A DNA stretch of 20,349 nucleotides from Cyanobacteria bacterium M_surface_7_m2_037 (GTDB lineage Bacteria > Cyanobacteriota > Cyanobacteriia > PCC-6307 > Cyanobiaceae). Below are positions 7,766-14,867 of the stretch, one piece after another (position 1 is the stretch's first letter; each line of letters starts with the position of its first letter). The position numbers and the translations under genes were made by a program. The notes under the pieces were generated by a model. It was not told the DNA's origin, made no database searches, and was given only the letters and a program-made list of their open reading frames with translations. Where the stretch lies: NCBI GenBank assembly GCA_016882585.1, contig VGPP01000015.1:1-20349 (forward strand). The letters run 5' to 3'.

Positions 7766-8185
7766 TCAGGCGGCGGCTTTTTGGATGCGGTCCACCTTCC
7801 AGTCCTCCTCCACCTTCACGAAGGTGAAATCGAGGGGCAGCTCATCGTTGTTCTCGGCCTTCAGCTTCACCGTGAGGGTGATCTGGTCTTCCTGGATGCG
7901 GGGCCGGCCCGACTTGAGGTTGCGGTACTTGTTCAGTTGCAGGCCCGCCAGGAAGCGGATGAACTGCTGCCGGTTCACGTGGGAGCGGTAGTTCTTGGTG
8001 GTGAGCAGATAGGCAGCATCCACGCGGCCTGAAGCCACCTGGGTGAAGAACTGCTTGATCACCGGATTGATCCCGCGCGCGTTCAACACCAGCTTCACGG
8101 CGTTGATCGTCCAGTAGAGGAGCAAGCTGCCGGCGCCGGCGAGCAGGGCCTTGGTGCCGATCGACTGCACCAGTTGTCCGTCCAT
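7766..8185 (-). CDS. Membrane-anchored protein of unknown function (139 aa)
   Basis: The product has a single N-terminal hydrophobic segment at about residues 12-34 (LLAGAGSLLLYWTINAVKLV). A soluble domain follows with FFTQVASGRVDAAYLLTT, FIRFLAGLQLNKYRN, ITLTVKLKAENND and FVKVEEDWKVDRIQ. This resembles the NTF2-like / DUF4864 type of small alpha+beta domain found in cyanobacterial hypothetical proteins; I offer this as a resemblance only. It lies 13 bp upstream of ligA on the same strand and is probably cotranscribed with it. It is divergent from the SprT-like gene, with about 70 bp of shared promoter region. No enzymatic motif is visible. Confidence 0.85.
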   Translation of the reverse strand: MDGQLVQSIGTKALLAGAGSLLLYWTINAVKLVLNARGINPVIKQFFTQVASGRVDAAYLLTTKNYRSHVNRQQFIRFLAGLQLNKYRNLKSGRPRIQEDQITLTVKLKAENNDELPLDFTFVKVEEDWKVDRIQKAAA

Positions 8186-8257
8186 GGGCGCGCGGAGAGG
8201 AGTGGGGCTGATTCTGCAGGACCAGCCAGACTGCTGCGGCTGCAGTCAGCTCTGAGC

Positions 8258-8803
8258 GTGCCCCTTGTTCCGCTGCTGCCTCTGTTTCATCGCCTCAACC
8301 GCGAGCATTTCGAGGGATCCTTGGCCAGCCCCGAGGGGCTGGCGCTGGTCACGGTGCGCTGGAGCGACGGGCGGATGCGCCGCAGCGCCGGCTTGTACCG
8401 CTTTGGCCATGACCGCCAAGGCCGGCCGATCAGCGAGATCGTGCTGTCGCGGCCGCTGCTGGAGCCCTTGCCGCAGGAGGCCACCCTCAGCACCCTCTGC
8501 CACGAAATGATTCATGCCTGGGTGCATCGGGTGGTGCGGGCTGATGAAGTGCATGGCCCCCACTTCCGGGCACGGATGGCGGCGATCAATCAGGCCCAAC
8601 AGGCCTTTGAGGTGAGCGTGCGCCACCGCTTCCCGGTGCCCAGCGAACCGGCCCGTTGGCTGGCGTCGTGCCCCAGTTGTGGTTTGACGTCTCCCTATCG
8701 CCGCCGTCGCCCGGGGGTGGCCTGTCGCTTGTGCTGTGAGCGCCTGCACGGCGGTCGCTGGCATGCCAGTTGTCAGCTGGTGTTCACGCCTGCGGCCGCC
8801 TAG
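8258..8803 (+). CDS. SprT-like zinc metallopeptidase-family protein
   Basis: The product resembles the SprT/Spartan core. It has an HExxH zinc motif, CHEMIHAWVH, with a third histidine ligand in DEVHGPHFRARM. A C-terminal zinc ribbon follows, with Cys pairs CPSC and CRLC. SprT-like proteins are putative proteases; the eukaryotic relative Spartan degrades DNA-protein crosslinks, but the bacterial role is poorly defined. I chose GTG 8258, giving 181 residues that begin just before LFHRLNREHFEGSL, the usual family start. A TTG at 8174 would extend it but would overlap the divergent gene and add an unlikely basic leader. The stop TAG lies 9 bp before a 33-codon ORF on the same strand. Confidence 0.87.
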   Translation: MPLVPLLPLFHRLNREHFEGSLASPEGLALVTVRWSDGRMRRSAGLYRFGHDRQGRPISEIVLSRPLLEPLPQEATLSTLCHEMIHAWVHRVVRADEVHGPHFRARMAAINQAQQAFEVSVRHRFPVPSEPARWLASCPSCGLTSPYRRRRPGVACRLCCERLHGGRWHASCQLVFTPAAA

Positions 8804-8812
8804 GTTGCCGCC

Positions 8813-8914
8813 ATGGGCACCGCGTTGTGGGCACTGCAGTTCAGCGGGGTGAGCATCGCCCTGGTGGGGCTGGCGCGTGAGCGCTGGCTGCGGGCTCGCC
8901 GGTTGCAGCGCTGA
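8813..8914 (+). CDS. Candidate 33-aa single-span membrane microprotein
   Basis: An ATG at 8813 opens a 33-codon ORF closed by TGA at 8912-8914. Residues 4-21 are hydrophobic (ALWALQFSGVSIALVGLA), followed by a strongly basic tail (RERWLRARRLQR). This fits a single membrane helix with the positive end in the cytoplasm. About 30 of 33 codons end in G or C, matching real genes here. It sits between the SprT-like gene (9 bp upstream) and the Arg/Pro-rich gene (31 bp downstream), all on the same strand. I do not match it to a known photosystem or cytochrome small subunit. No strong ribosome binding site is seen. Confidence 0.45.
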   Translation: MGTALWALQFSGVSIALVGLARERWLRARRLQR

Positions 8915-8945
8915 TCGCCTCGGGCAGGGCCTCTAGCCTGAGCGG

Positions 8946-9470
8946 ATGGTGGATGCCTACAACGACTGGCGTGATGAGCGCCCCGAGCGCCGCAGCCCGC
9001 GCCGGCCGGAACCTCGCCTGGAGCAGCGCCTCGATCAGTGGGTGTCGGCGGGGCGTCAGCTGGTGGATGGCGTGTCGGGCGCGCGGCCTGGATCACGGCC
9101 CGGGGGGCGCGCCGGCGGCCTGAAGCTGGATCACCTCGGCCGTTGGGTGGAAGACAAGCTCGATTGGCTCCTGGAGGACGAGGAGGGCTGGCGCGAATCC
9201 TGGGAGCAGCCCCAGCCCAGGCAGGAGCCCGTGCCGCAGGCGCGTCCGGCGCGTCGTGAACCGCTCCAGGCGATCTCCCGCCGGCAGCCCGCCCGCCCGG
9301 CCGTGGCGCCTGAGGCGGAGGGGTGGCCCGATGAAGACAGCTTCACGGTGAGCCGTTGGCAACGCCGCGGTTCGACGGCTGGGGAGCCCCTGGATGAGGC
9401 TGACTCTCCTGCGCCGCGGGCTCAGAGCGGCCGTGCTGTGCCGCGCTCCTCGCGCCGCCGACTCGATTGA
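8946..9470 (+). CDS. Arg/Pro-rich hypothetical protein (174 aa)
   Basis: I do not recognise a named family. The product is highly charged and mostly low complexity, rich in Arg, Pro, Gln and Glu, so it is probably disordered over much of its length. One ordered-looking segment at about residues 59-85 (LKLDHLGRWVEDKLDWLLED) looks like an amphipathic helix. A second recognisable patch is WPDEDSFTVSRWQRR near residues 126-140. It has no signal peptide or membrane span. ATG 8946 follows a short gap after the microprotein ORF. Its last 49 bp overlap the end of the convergent gene at 9422. A nucleic-acid or protein-binding role is possible from composition alone, but unproven. Confidence 0.75.
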   Translation: MVDAYNDWRDERPERRSPRRPEPRLEQRLDQWVSAGRQLVDGVSGARPGSRPGGRAGGLKLDHLGRWVEDKLDWLLEDEEGWRESWEQPQPRQEPVPQARPARREPLQAISRRQPARPAVAPEAEGWPDEDSFTVSRWQRRGSTAGEPLDEADSPAPRAQSGRAVPRSSRRRLD

Positions 9471-9946
9471 CGGTGGTGACGGGCGTGGCCGCGCTCGGCC
9501 ACTTGAAAACTGCAGCCGATCTGGCGGAGCTCGGCGTTGACGGGGTCGACCAGTTCACCGGGGAGGTCTTCCGCCATATCGGCGGCGCTGGTGCTGATCG
9601 AGGGTGATCCTTCGGTGAGGGCGCTGAGCAGTTGGGCCCATTGCTGCACCAGGGTGGTGCGCTGGATCGGCTCGAAGCCGGCCCGTTGAAACACAGCCTG
9701 GCAATGGCTGCGATGCCATTGGGTGGGGCCATGGGCATGGGGCTGGTGCCCCCGGATGGCGCAGCCGCTGCGCAAGGCATGGCGGCTGGGTTGGCCGTTG
9801 GCATCGCGCAGCCCCGCTTCGCTGAGCAGGCGTCCACAGTGCACAGCCGAGATGCCGTAGATGCGCCCCAGGTCGGTGAGAGACAGCCACTGGGGTTCGG
9901 TGGTGGCCGCAGGAGGGGCTTGGCTGCCGCGGATCAGGTGGAGCAT
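9422..9946 (-). CDS. Hypothetical protein with HTH-like N-terminus
   Basis: The 174-residue product from ATG 9946 begins MLHLIRGSQ. It contains a helix-turn-helix-like stretch, LSLTDLGRIYGISAVHCGRLLSEAGLRD (about residues 21-48). A His/Cys-rich middle follows (SGCAIRGHQPHAHGPTQWHRSHCQAVF). The C-terminus is Arg-rich. ATG 9946 is preferred because AAGGA precedes it closely; the TTG at 10003 coincides with a TTGACA hexamer and would add an implausible leader. It may act as a DNA-binding protein or be a cyanobacterial orphan; the HTH reading is by eye. Its 3' end overlaps the convergent Arg/Pro-rich gene by 49 bp. Confidence 0.72.
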   Translation of the reverse strand: MLHLIRGSQAPPAATTEPQWLSLTDLGRIYGISAVHCGRLLSEAGLRDANGQPSRHALRSGCAIRGHQPHAHGPTQWHRSHCQAVFQRAGFEPIQRTTLVQQWAQLLSALTEGSPSISTSAADMAEDLPGELVDPVNAELRQIGCSFQVAERGHARHHRQSSRRREERGTARPL

Positions 9947-9997
9947 GGGTCCTTGGAAAGTGATCACATGCTGTTCCCAGCACATACCCGTGCAAGC

Positions 9998-10003
9998 TGT
10001 CAA
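9998..10003 (-). promoter_or_regulatory. TTGACA -35-like hexamer upstream of the HTH-like gene
   Basis: A perfect TTGACA lies on the minus strand about 52 bp before the ATG at 9946. No good TATAAT match is found at 17-18 bp spacing, so this is only a partial promoter match. Confidence 0.25.
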
Positions 10004-10042
10004 GTTGTTTTTGTAGCCACTCGTAGCCTTTGTTGGGAAACG

Positions 10043-10645
10043 TTATGAAGGTGTGTGTTGTGCGGGCCCCAGCCAGCGCTCCAGTTCCGGTGAGAACACC
10101 TCCCGGATCACGGTGAGTTCGCGCCCGCCGCGGAAAAAGCGGTAGTGGCGGCTCCAGTAGGGCCCAGGCCGGCCAAAGCCCGCCACCAGTGCCGGAGCCT
10201 CCACGAGCGCCAGGCCATCTACCTCGCGGTAAAGCTCCGCCCGCTTGGCGGTGAGGCTCCGCCAGATCGGCTGATGGCGCTCCTGCAGATGGCGTTCGGC
10301 TTCCGCCTGGTTCCACCAGCTCTCCGCCCAGGCGAGGGTGTGGCTGCCGCAGCGCAGCCACACCTGGCGGCGCAGCCAGGGTCGATCCAGTTCGCTCACC
10401 TCGGGTGGAGCTTCATGGCTGAGGTCGGCATCGGCTTCCATGGCAATCACCTCCACGTCCACCGCAATGCCGGTGAGCGATTGCAAGTGCCGTGTGGGGC
10501 TGCCATCGCCCAGCAGCAGCAGCCGCCAGGGGCCGCTCAGAGCACGGTGATCCTCCTCGCGCTGGCCGGATAGCCCAGCGGCCACAGCTTCCGGAGCGGC
10601 CTGCCACAGCGGAACCGGAGAGGGCCAGAGCGGAGTGGGGGCCAT
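10043..10645 (-). CDS. Chorismate lyase, DUF98 (Ycf21-like) family
   Basis: Family members convert chorismate to 4-hydroxybenzoate and pyruvate, the entry step to the plastoquinone head group in cyanobacteria. The 200-residue product shows the expected conserved blocks: WRLLLLGDGSPTRHLQSLTG near the N-terminus, VDVEVIAME, LLRRQVWL-type RRQVWLRCG and LAWAESWWNQ. The long C-terminal block contains QPIWRSLT, AELYREVDGLALV, PGPYWSRHYRFF and GGRELTVIREVFSPELE. It is a soluble cytoplasmic enzyme. The gene upstream (GspC/PilP-like) ends 29 bp before the ATG, and mnmG precedes that, so the three may form one transcript. Confidence 0.88.
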   Translation of the reverse strand: MAPTPLWPSPVPLWQAAPEAVAAGLSGQREEDHRALSGPWRLLLLGDGSPTRHLQSLTGIAVDVEVIAMEADADLSHEAPPEVSELDRPWLRRQVWLRCGSHTLAWAESWWNQAEAERHLQERHQPIWRSLTAKRAELYREVDGLALVEAPALVAGFGRPGPYWSRHYRFFRGGRELTVIREVFSPELERWLGPAQHTPS

Positions 10646-10674
10646 CAGCGCAGGGTTGAGGGCCCGCCGGCCCC

Positions 10675-11448
10675 CTAGAAACCACTGCTGATGCTGACGC
10701 GGCGGCTGGTTCCACCGCGTTCAATCACGGCGCTGTCGCCACTGGTGGACACCAGCTTCCAGCCGCTGCTGCCGATCATTTCGCCCACCAGTGCATTGGT
10801 GGAGCTGCCCCCCAGCTGGAAGATGGCGGAGCCCGGTTTGCCGGGGATCTGCACCACCCCCAGCAGCTCGGGGGTCGCCCCTCCGGAGCTGGCCGGAGCT
10901 GCTGCACTGGCGGTGGCTGCCGGTGCCGGAGCCTGCAGGGTGCCGGTGAGGGGCACCTGCAAGGGCGTCACGGCCGTTGGAGCGCCTCCCTCCAGCTGGC
11001 TGAGTTCCTCGATCCAGGGTTCGCTCGGTGGTGGTGGCGGCAGCCCATCGCCGCTGGGCTTGGGCGCCGCTGTCTCGCTGAGGGCGGGTGCGCTCTCGAG
11101 GCTGCGGATGCCTTCCAGCAGGCGCAGATTGCGCTCCTGGCGCAGGTCGTTGCGGGCCTCACTCCAGCCATGCCAGAGGCCAAGCCCGCCCAGCAGGCCC
11201 ATGCAGGCCAGCCCCGCTCCGGCCAGCTGCCAGGGCTTCAGCTGCCGGAGCCAGTGGCTCTCGCGCACCTCCACCTCGATCGGCTCGTGTTCTGCCGCGC
11301 CGATCTGCTGTGGAGCCGGTGTGCTCTGGTGGGCGGGGAGCGGCGCCGCGCTGCTGCGGCCGGCGTTCTCGAACACCCGATCCATCACCTGCTCGGCCTT
11401 GAGCTCCCAATAGGCCCGCGAGGTGTTGGTGGGTCGAGATGCGCTCAA
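10675..11448 (-). CDS. Bitopic protein with GspC/PilP-like C-terminal domain
   Basis: The product from TTG 11448 has about 257 residues. The N-terminal cytoplasmic part begins SASRPTNTSRAYWELKAEQVMDRVF. A single membrane span follows at about residues 74-94 (WQLAGAGLACMGLLGGLGLW), then a Pro/Ala-rich linker. The C-terminal domain (about 193-257) reads LLGVVQIPG, SAIFQLGG, ALVGEMIGSSGWKLVS and SAVIERGGTSRRVSI. That strand pattern is like the small beta domain of GspC of type II secretion or PilP of type IV pili, which is suggestive but not proven. The frame is open to 11577, but that would overlap the mnmG stop region, so TTG 11448 is preferred. It lies 71 bp downstream of mnmG and 29 bp upstream of chorismate lyase. 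Confidence 0.78.
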   Translation of the reverse strand: MSASRPTNTSRAYWELKAEQVMDRVFENAGRSSAAPLPAHQSTPAPQQIGAAEHEPIEVEVRESHWLRQLKPWQLAGAGLACMGLLGGLGLWHGWSEARNDLRQERNLRLLEGIRSLESAPALSETAAPKPSGDGLPPPPPSEPWIEELSQLEGGAPTAVTPLQVPLTGTLQAPAPAATASAAAPASSGGATPELLGVVQIPGKPGSAIFQLGGSSTNALVGEMIGSSGWKLVSTSGDSAVIERGGTSRRVSISSGF

Positions 11449-11519
11449 GTGACGTGGTGTCGGCTGATCAACCGCGGCACAACTGCAGCTCAGCGCGGCG
11501 TTGTGATGTGAGCCGCACC

Positions 11520-13451
11520 TTATCGATCCTGGGCGCTGTTGACGAGCTTCTGGCGGCGAGCCTCCAGCTCCAGCCACAACATCAGAGCGGTGACATCCGC
11601 GGGGCTCACCCCTGGTATGCGTGAAGCCTGCCCCAGGTTCACGGGCTGTACCGCCGCGAGTTTCTCACGCGCCTCGCGCGAAAGGGTGCCGATCGCGGCG
11701 TAGTCGATCCCCGCGGGAATCGCCTTGTGTTCCTGCTTCTTCACCTGATCGATCTGCTGCTGCTGGCGGGCCAGATAGCCGCTGTATTTGATGTCGATCT
11801 CGGCGCCCTCGCGCACGTCGAGCGGCAGGTCGGCATCAGCCAGACCATGGCGCACCAGATCGGCGCTGTGAAAGCCGGGGCGGCGCAGCAGATCGGCCAG
11901 GGTGATCGAGCCCTTGATCGCCGCGCCGGTTTGCTCCACCACGGCCGCGGCCGCTGGATCGCTCACCTTGAGGCGCACCGTGTCCAGGCGCCGGGTTTCG
12001 GCGGCGATCGCCTCCTGTTTGCGGGTGTAGATCTCCCAGCGCCGATCGTCGATCAGGCCGAGCTCGCGGCCCAGGGGTGTGAGGCGCCGGTCGGCGTTGT
12101 CTCCCCGCAGCACCAGCCGGTATTCGCTGCGGCTGGTGAGCACCCGGTAGGGCTCGCGCAGGTCCTTGGTGATCAGATCGTCGATCATCGTGCCGATGTA
12201 GCTGCCCTCCCGCGGGAAGTGCACCGGCTCCTGGTGGCGCAGCTGGCGCACGGCGTTGAGGCCGGCCACCAGACCCTGGGCGGCGGCTTCCTCGTAGCCG
12301 GTGGTGCCGTTGAGCTGGCCGGCTGAATAGAGCCCCTGCACCCGTTTGGTCTCCAGGCTGGGCCGCAGCTGGGTGGCGGGCAGGTAGTCGTAGTCCACCG
12401 CATAGGCGGGCCGCAGCATCACGCACTGCTCCAGGCCGGGCAGCGTTCGCAGCAGCTCCAGCTGCAGCCGCTCCGGCAGGCCGGTGGAGAAGCCCTGCAC
12501 GTAGATCTCGGGGGTGTCGCGCCCTTCCGGTTCCAGGAAGATCTGGTGCGAGTCCTTGTCGGCGAAGCGCACGATCTTGTCTTCGATCGAGGGGCAATAG
12601 CGGGGGCCTTTGCTGTCGATGAAGCCGCCGTAGATCGGGGTGAGATGCAGGTTGTCGCGAATCAGTTGATGGGTGGCGGCCGTGGTGCGGGTGATGTGGC
12701 AGCTCATCGGCTCTCCGCTCACCCAGCTGGCCGGATCAAAGGAGAAGTAGCGCCCGTGGGCGTCGCTGGGTTGCTCTTCGAGTTGATCGAGGGCGATGCT
12801 GCGCCGGTCCACCCGGGCTGGGGTGCCGGTCTTGAGGCGACCCATCTGGAAGCCCAGGGCCTCCAGGGCTTCAGTTAGGCCTTCGGCGGCCTGCTCACCG
12901 GCGCGGCCGGCGCTCATCGATTGGTTGCCCACCCAGATCTGCCCGCCCAGGAAGGTGCCGGCGGTGAGGATCACGGCGCCGGCGCTGTAGGTGCTTCCGA
13001 AGTAAGTGCGCACGCCGGCGACGCGTGCGTCTTCGCCGGGTGTTCCCTCCAGCTCGAGCCCCGTCACCATCGCTTCGCGCAGGGCGAGGTTGGGGGTGTG
13101 CTGCAGCAGCTGCAGCATCTGGCGCGCGTATTGGCGTTTGTCGGTCTGGGCGCGCAGGGCCCATACCGCCGGGCCGCGGCTGGCGTTGAGGATGCGCTTC
13201 TGCAGGGCAGTGGCATCGGCGAGGCGGCCGATCACGCCGCCGAGGGCATCCACCTCATGCACCAGCTGGCTCTTGGCCGGGCCGCCCACCGCCGGGTTGC
13301 AGGGTTGCCAGGCAATCCGGTCGAGGTTGAGCGAAAACAGAGCGGTGGAGCAGCCCAGCCGCGCCGCCGTGATCGCTGCCTCACAGCCCGCATGGCCGCC
13401 CCCCACGACGATCACGTCGAAGTGTTCGGTGGGCGGGGTGGTGAAGGGCAT
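11520..13451 (-). CDS. mnmG: tRNA uridine-5-carboxymethylaminomethyl modification enzyme MnmG (GidA)
   Basis: With MnmE, MnmG installs the cmnm5 group on the wobble uridine of several tRNAs, using FAD and a folate C1 donor. The 643-residue product has the N-terminal FAD-binding motif GGGHAGCEAA (about residues 17-26). It also has the family blocks WQPCNPAVGGPAKS, LKTGTPARVD, GPRYCPSIEDK, PAYAVDYDYLP, GLYSAGQLNGTTGYEEAAAQG, TSRSEYRLVLRGDNAD and, near the C-terminus, EIDIKYSGYLARQQQQ. The start is ATG 13451 (MPFTTPPTEHFDVIVVGGG). The frame is open to 13781, but the extra 110 residues are antisense-like noise overlapping mazF. The MazF-like gene ends only 11 bp upstream, so mnmG is likely transcribed through from the TA pair or has a promoter inside it. 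Confidence 0.97.
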   Translation of the reverse strand: MPFTTPPTEHFDVIVVGGGHAGCEAAITAARLGCSTALFSLNLDRIAWQPCNPAVGGPAKSQLVHEVDALGGVIGRLADATALQKRILNASRGPAVWALRAQTDKRQYARQMLQLLQHTPNLALREAMVTGLELEGTPGEDARVAGVRTYFGSTYSAGAVILTAGTFLGGQIWVGNQSMSAGRAGEQAAEGLTEALEALGFQMGRLKTGTPARVDRRSIALDQLEEQPSDAHGRYFSFDPASWVSGEPMSCHITRTTAATHQLIRDNLHLTPIYGGFIDSKGPRYCPSIEDKIVRFADKDSHQIFLEPEGRDTPEIYVQGFSTGLPERLQLELLRTLPGLEQCVMLRPAYAVDYDYLPATQLRPSLETKRVQGLYSAGQLNGTTGYEEAAAQGLVAGLNAVRQLRHQEPVHFPREGSYIGTMIDDLITKDLREPYRVLTSRSEYRLVLRGDNADRRLTPLGRELGLIDDRRWEIYTRKQEAIAAETRRLDTVRLKVSDPAAAAVVEQTGAAIKGSITLADLLRRPGFHSADLVRHGLADADLPLDVREGAEIDIKYSGYLARQQQQIDQVKKQEHKAIPAGIDYAAIGTLSREAREKLAAVQPVNLGQASRIPGVSPADVTALMLWLELEARRQKLVNSAQDR

Positions 13452-13462
13452 CAGGCAATTCT

Positions 13463-13867
13463 CTATTGCCGCGCTTCGCGCTGCAGGCTTGCTGCCGTGA
13501 GCAGGTCGCTGAGGCCGATCACCGCGGCCACCCCCAGCCGCACGCGGCGCAGCTCCTGAGGATGAATGGCGCCGATCCGTTGGTTGAGACGCGCCTTGCG
13601 GATGCAGCTCACGCGTCCGCACATGGCAGCTGAACGTTGCAGTAGGCCATTGCCCGGATCCGGTGCGATCACCGGCATTGGTAAGCGCTGCTTCCCATCG
13701 GTGTCCGACGTCAGTGGCACCACGAGCACGGTCTCCGCTGTTGCGTCGCGTCCTCTGGCAGAGCTGGAGATCACCACGCATGGGCGGAGCTTCCCGTCGC
13801 CACCCTCACGGTCAGCCCGGCGGATCAACACGCTGCCGGGTTCAAAGCGTTCCGAGGTCTCAGGCAT
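13463..13867 (-). CDS. MazF/PemK-like endoribonuclease toxin of TA pair 3
   Basis: MazF toxins cleave single-stranded RNA, usually mRNA, at short sequences. The 134-residue product has the fold's hallmark elements: N-terminal PGSVLIRRADREGGDGKLRPCVVIS, the LVVPLTSDTD strand, and a middle block with GLLQRSAAMCGRVSCIRKARL. The R-P-C-V-V-I-S segment corresponds to the conserved RPVVVIS-like region of the family. The ATG at 13867 overlaps the antitoxin 3' end by eight bases. The reading frame is intact. It lies directly upstream of mnmG with an 11-bp gap, which is unusually tight for a toxin next to a core gene. Confidence 0.88.
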   Translation of the reverse strand: MPETSERFEPGSVLIRRADREGGDGKLRPCVVISSSARGRDATAETVLVVPLTSDTDGKQRLPMPVIAPDPGNGLLQRSAAMCGRVSCIRKARLNQRIGAIHPQELRRVRLGVAAVIGLSDLLTAASLQREARQ

Positions 13868-14087
13868 CGCTGAGCTGATCCCAGTAGCTCAGATCCGCTT
13901 CGCTCACCAGTGCTTCGCCTTCGGCGAGTTCCCGGTCGATGCGCTGCTGCAGTTGCTCGCTGAGCAGTCGCTGCTGCAGTCCCCGCAGAGCCTCGTTCAC
14001 CGCCTCGCCCAAAGGGATGTGTGCTTCTTCCCGGAACCAGCGCACCAGCTCAGGTTCCACGCGCACCGTGACGCTTTGCTTGGCCAC
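13860..14087 (-). CDS. Ribbon-helix-helix antitoxin of TA pair 3
   Basis: This 75-residue product precedes and overlaps the MazF-like toxin. The N-terminal strand and helices (MAKQSVTVRVEPELVRWFREEAHIPLGEAVNEALRGLQQRLL) look like a ribbon-helix-helix DNA-binding domain. The acidic tail (IDRELAEGEALVSEADLSYWDQLSDA) is the expected toxin-binding part. Its partner position gives the assignment; the exact antitoxin subgroup is not certain. A perfect 8-bp inverted repeat lies 26 bp upstream of the ATG, fitting autoregulation. Confidence 0.85.
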   Translation of the reverse strand: MAKQSVTVRVEPELVRWFREEAHIPLGEAVNEALRGLQQRLLSEQLQQRIDRELAEGEALVSEADLSYWDQLSDA

Positions 14088-14112
14088 GGCACAACACGGC
14101 GTACTGCTGAAA

Positions 14113-14131
14113 GCATAGCGAAACGCTATGC
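14113..14131. promoter_or_regulatory. Inverted repeat upstream of the MazEF-like pair, candidate operator
   Basis: GCATAGCG and CGCTATGC form perfect 8-bp arms around AAA. The repeat is 26 bp upstream of the antitoxin ATG and just past the 3' end of the next upstream gene. On the minus strand, TATGCT (part of one arm) could serve as a -10 box. There is no T tract, so an operator is more likely than a terminator. Confidence 0.55.
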
Positions 14132-14157
14132 GCTGGTGGGTCTGCTCTCCGAAGCTC

Positions 14158-14586
14158 TCAGCCGAGCTGGATGCGCTGAAAGGGTTCGCGCCGGAAGCGC
14201 CTGTACACCTCGAAGTCGCTGTCGAGGGTGAGGATTTCTGCGATCTGCAGCCGTTCAGACAGGCAGACCAAGGTGAGATCAGCGAAGTCGCCCGGTAGAT
14301 CCGCGTAGCGCTCGTTGAGATCGGCCACCCGTGCGTAATCCTCTGGCTCTAGGGGAGGAGCTTCAAGTCCGCCGCTGCTCACGGCTCTGAGCAGATGGTT
14401 CTGGGCTGCGAGCACTCTGGAATCGCCGGGATTGCCGAGTAGCCAAAGCACTTCTGCCACGCAGATTGGAGAGGTGATCAGTTGTGCTGGCGTCTGATCG
14501 AAAAACGCCAGCACGGCTGCGTGCAGAGGCTCTCTGCGCTGGTAGTAGCTCAGCAGGATGCCTGAATCAACGAGAATCCTTCTCAC
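14158..14586 (-). CDS. vapC: PIN-domain toxin VapC of TA pair 4
   Basis: The 142-residue product has a PIN domain: D8 in ILVDSGILLSYY, E45 in CVAEVLWLL, the acidic motif LPGDFADLTLVCLSE near residue 100, and TLDSDFEVYRRF near the end. Such toxins act as Mg-dependent RNases. Translation starts at GTG 14586, overlapping the antitoxin stop in GTGA, so the pair should be translationally coupled. Compared with the other VapC copies in the window it is clearly divergent in sequence and belongs to a separate subgroup. It appears intact. The MazEF-like pair follows immediately on the same strand. Confidence 0.9.
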   Translation of the reverse strand: MRRILVDSGILLSYYQRREPLHAAVLAFFDQTPAQLITSPICVAEVLWLLGNPGDSRVLAAQNHLLRAVSSGGLEAPPLEPEDYARVADLNERYADLPGDFADLTLVCLSERLQIAEILTLDSDFEVYRRFRREPFQRIQLG

Positions 14587-14852
14587 GCCTGGCGGCTCTC
14601 GGCGCGCTGCGCCAGATGGTTGGCCAGTCGTTGGCGGCGTCTTGAGCGCTCGGAGCTCCCGGCGGGAAGGGTGTCCAGGAAGTGGTCGGGATGCCCTCCC
14701 AGCTTCTCGGTGATGGTGGGTTGCTTCTGTTGCTGCTGCCAGCGTTCACGGATCAGCTCACGCACCAGCGAACTTTTGTCCTGGTCGCTGCCTTTCAGGA
14801 GTTCATCGAGGCAGTGCTGTGTTTCGGGATCGAGCCGCACGGTGAGGGCCAC
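14583..14852 (-). CDS. Ribbon-helix-helix antitoxin of TA pair 4
   Basis: The 89-residue product starts with the RHH strand ALTVRLDPETQ and helices HCLDELLKGSDQDKSSLVRELIRERW. A disordered C-terminal half with GGHPDHFLDTLPAGSS follows. It should neutralise the downstream PIN toxin and bind DNA. GTG 14852 is preferred: a GAGG lies nine bases upstream, a workable ribosome binding site. For the alternative TTG at 14861 the same GAGG would be immediately adjacent. An inverted repeat bracketing a TAAAAT -10-like box lies just upstream. It is located between dnaB and the toxin, all on the same strand. Confidence 0.83.
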   Translation of the reverse strand: MALTVRLDPETQHCLDELLKGSDQDKSSLVRELIRERWQQQQKQPTITEKLGGHPDHFLDTLPAGSSERSRRRQRLANHLAQRAESRQA

Positions 14853-14867
14853 GGCCGCCAACCTCGT

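Noticed and set aside
7033..7827. 264-codon plus-strand frame opposite ligA
   Set aside because: Gly/Val/Leu/His-rich antisense frame; LigA motifs on the minus strand account for the region.
13452..13781. 110-residue N-terminal extension of the mnmG frame
   Set aside because: It overlaps the mazF gene in another frame, is Arg/Ala/Gly-rich and unlike MnmG. ATG 13451 gives the normal family start.
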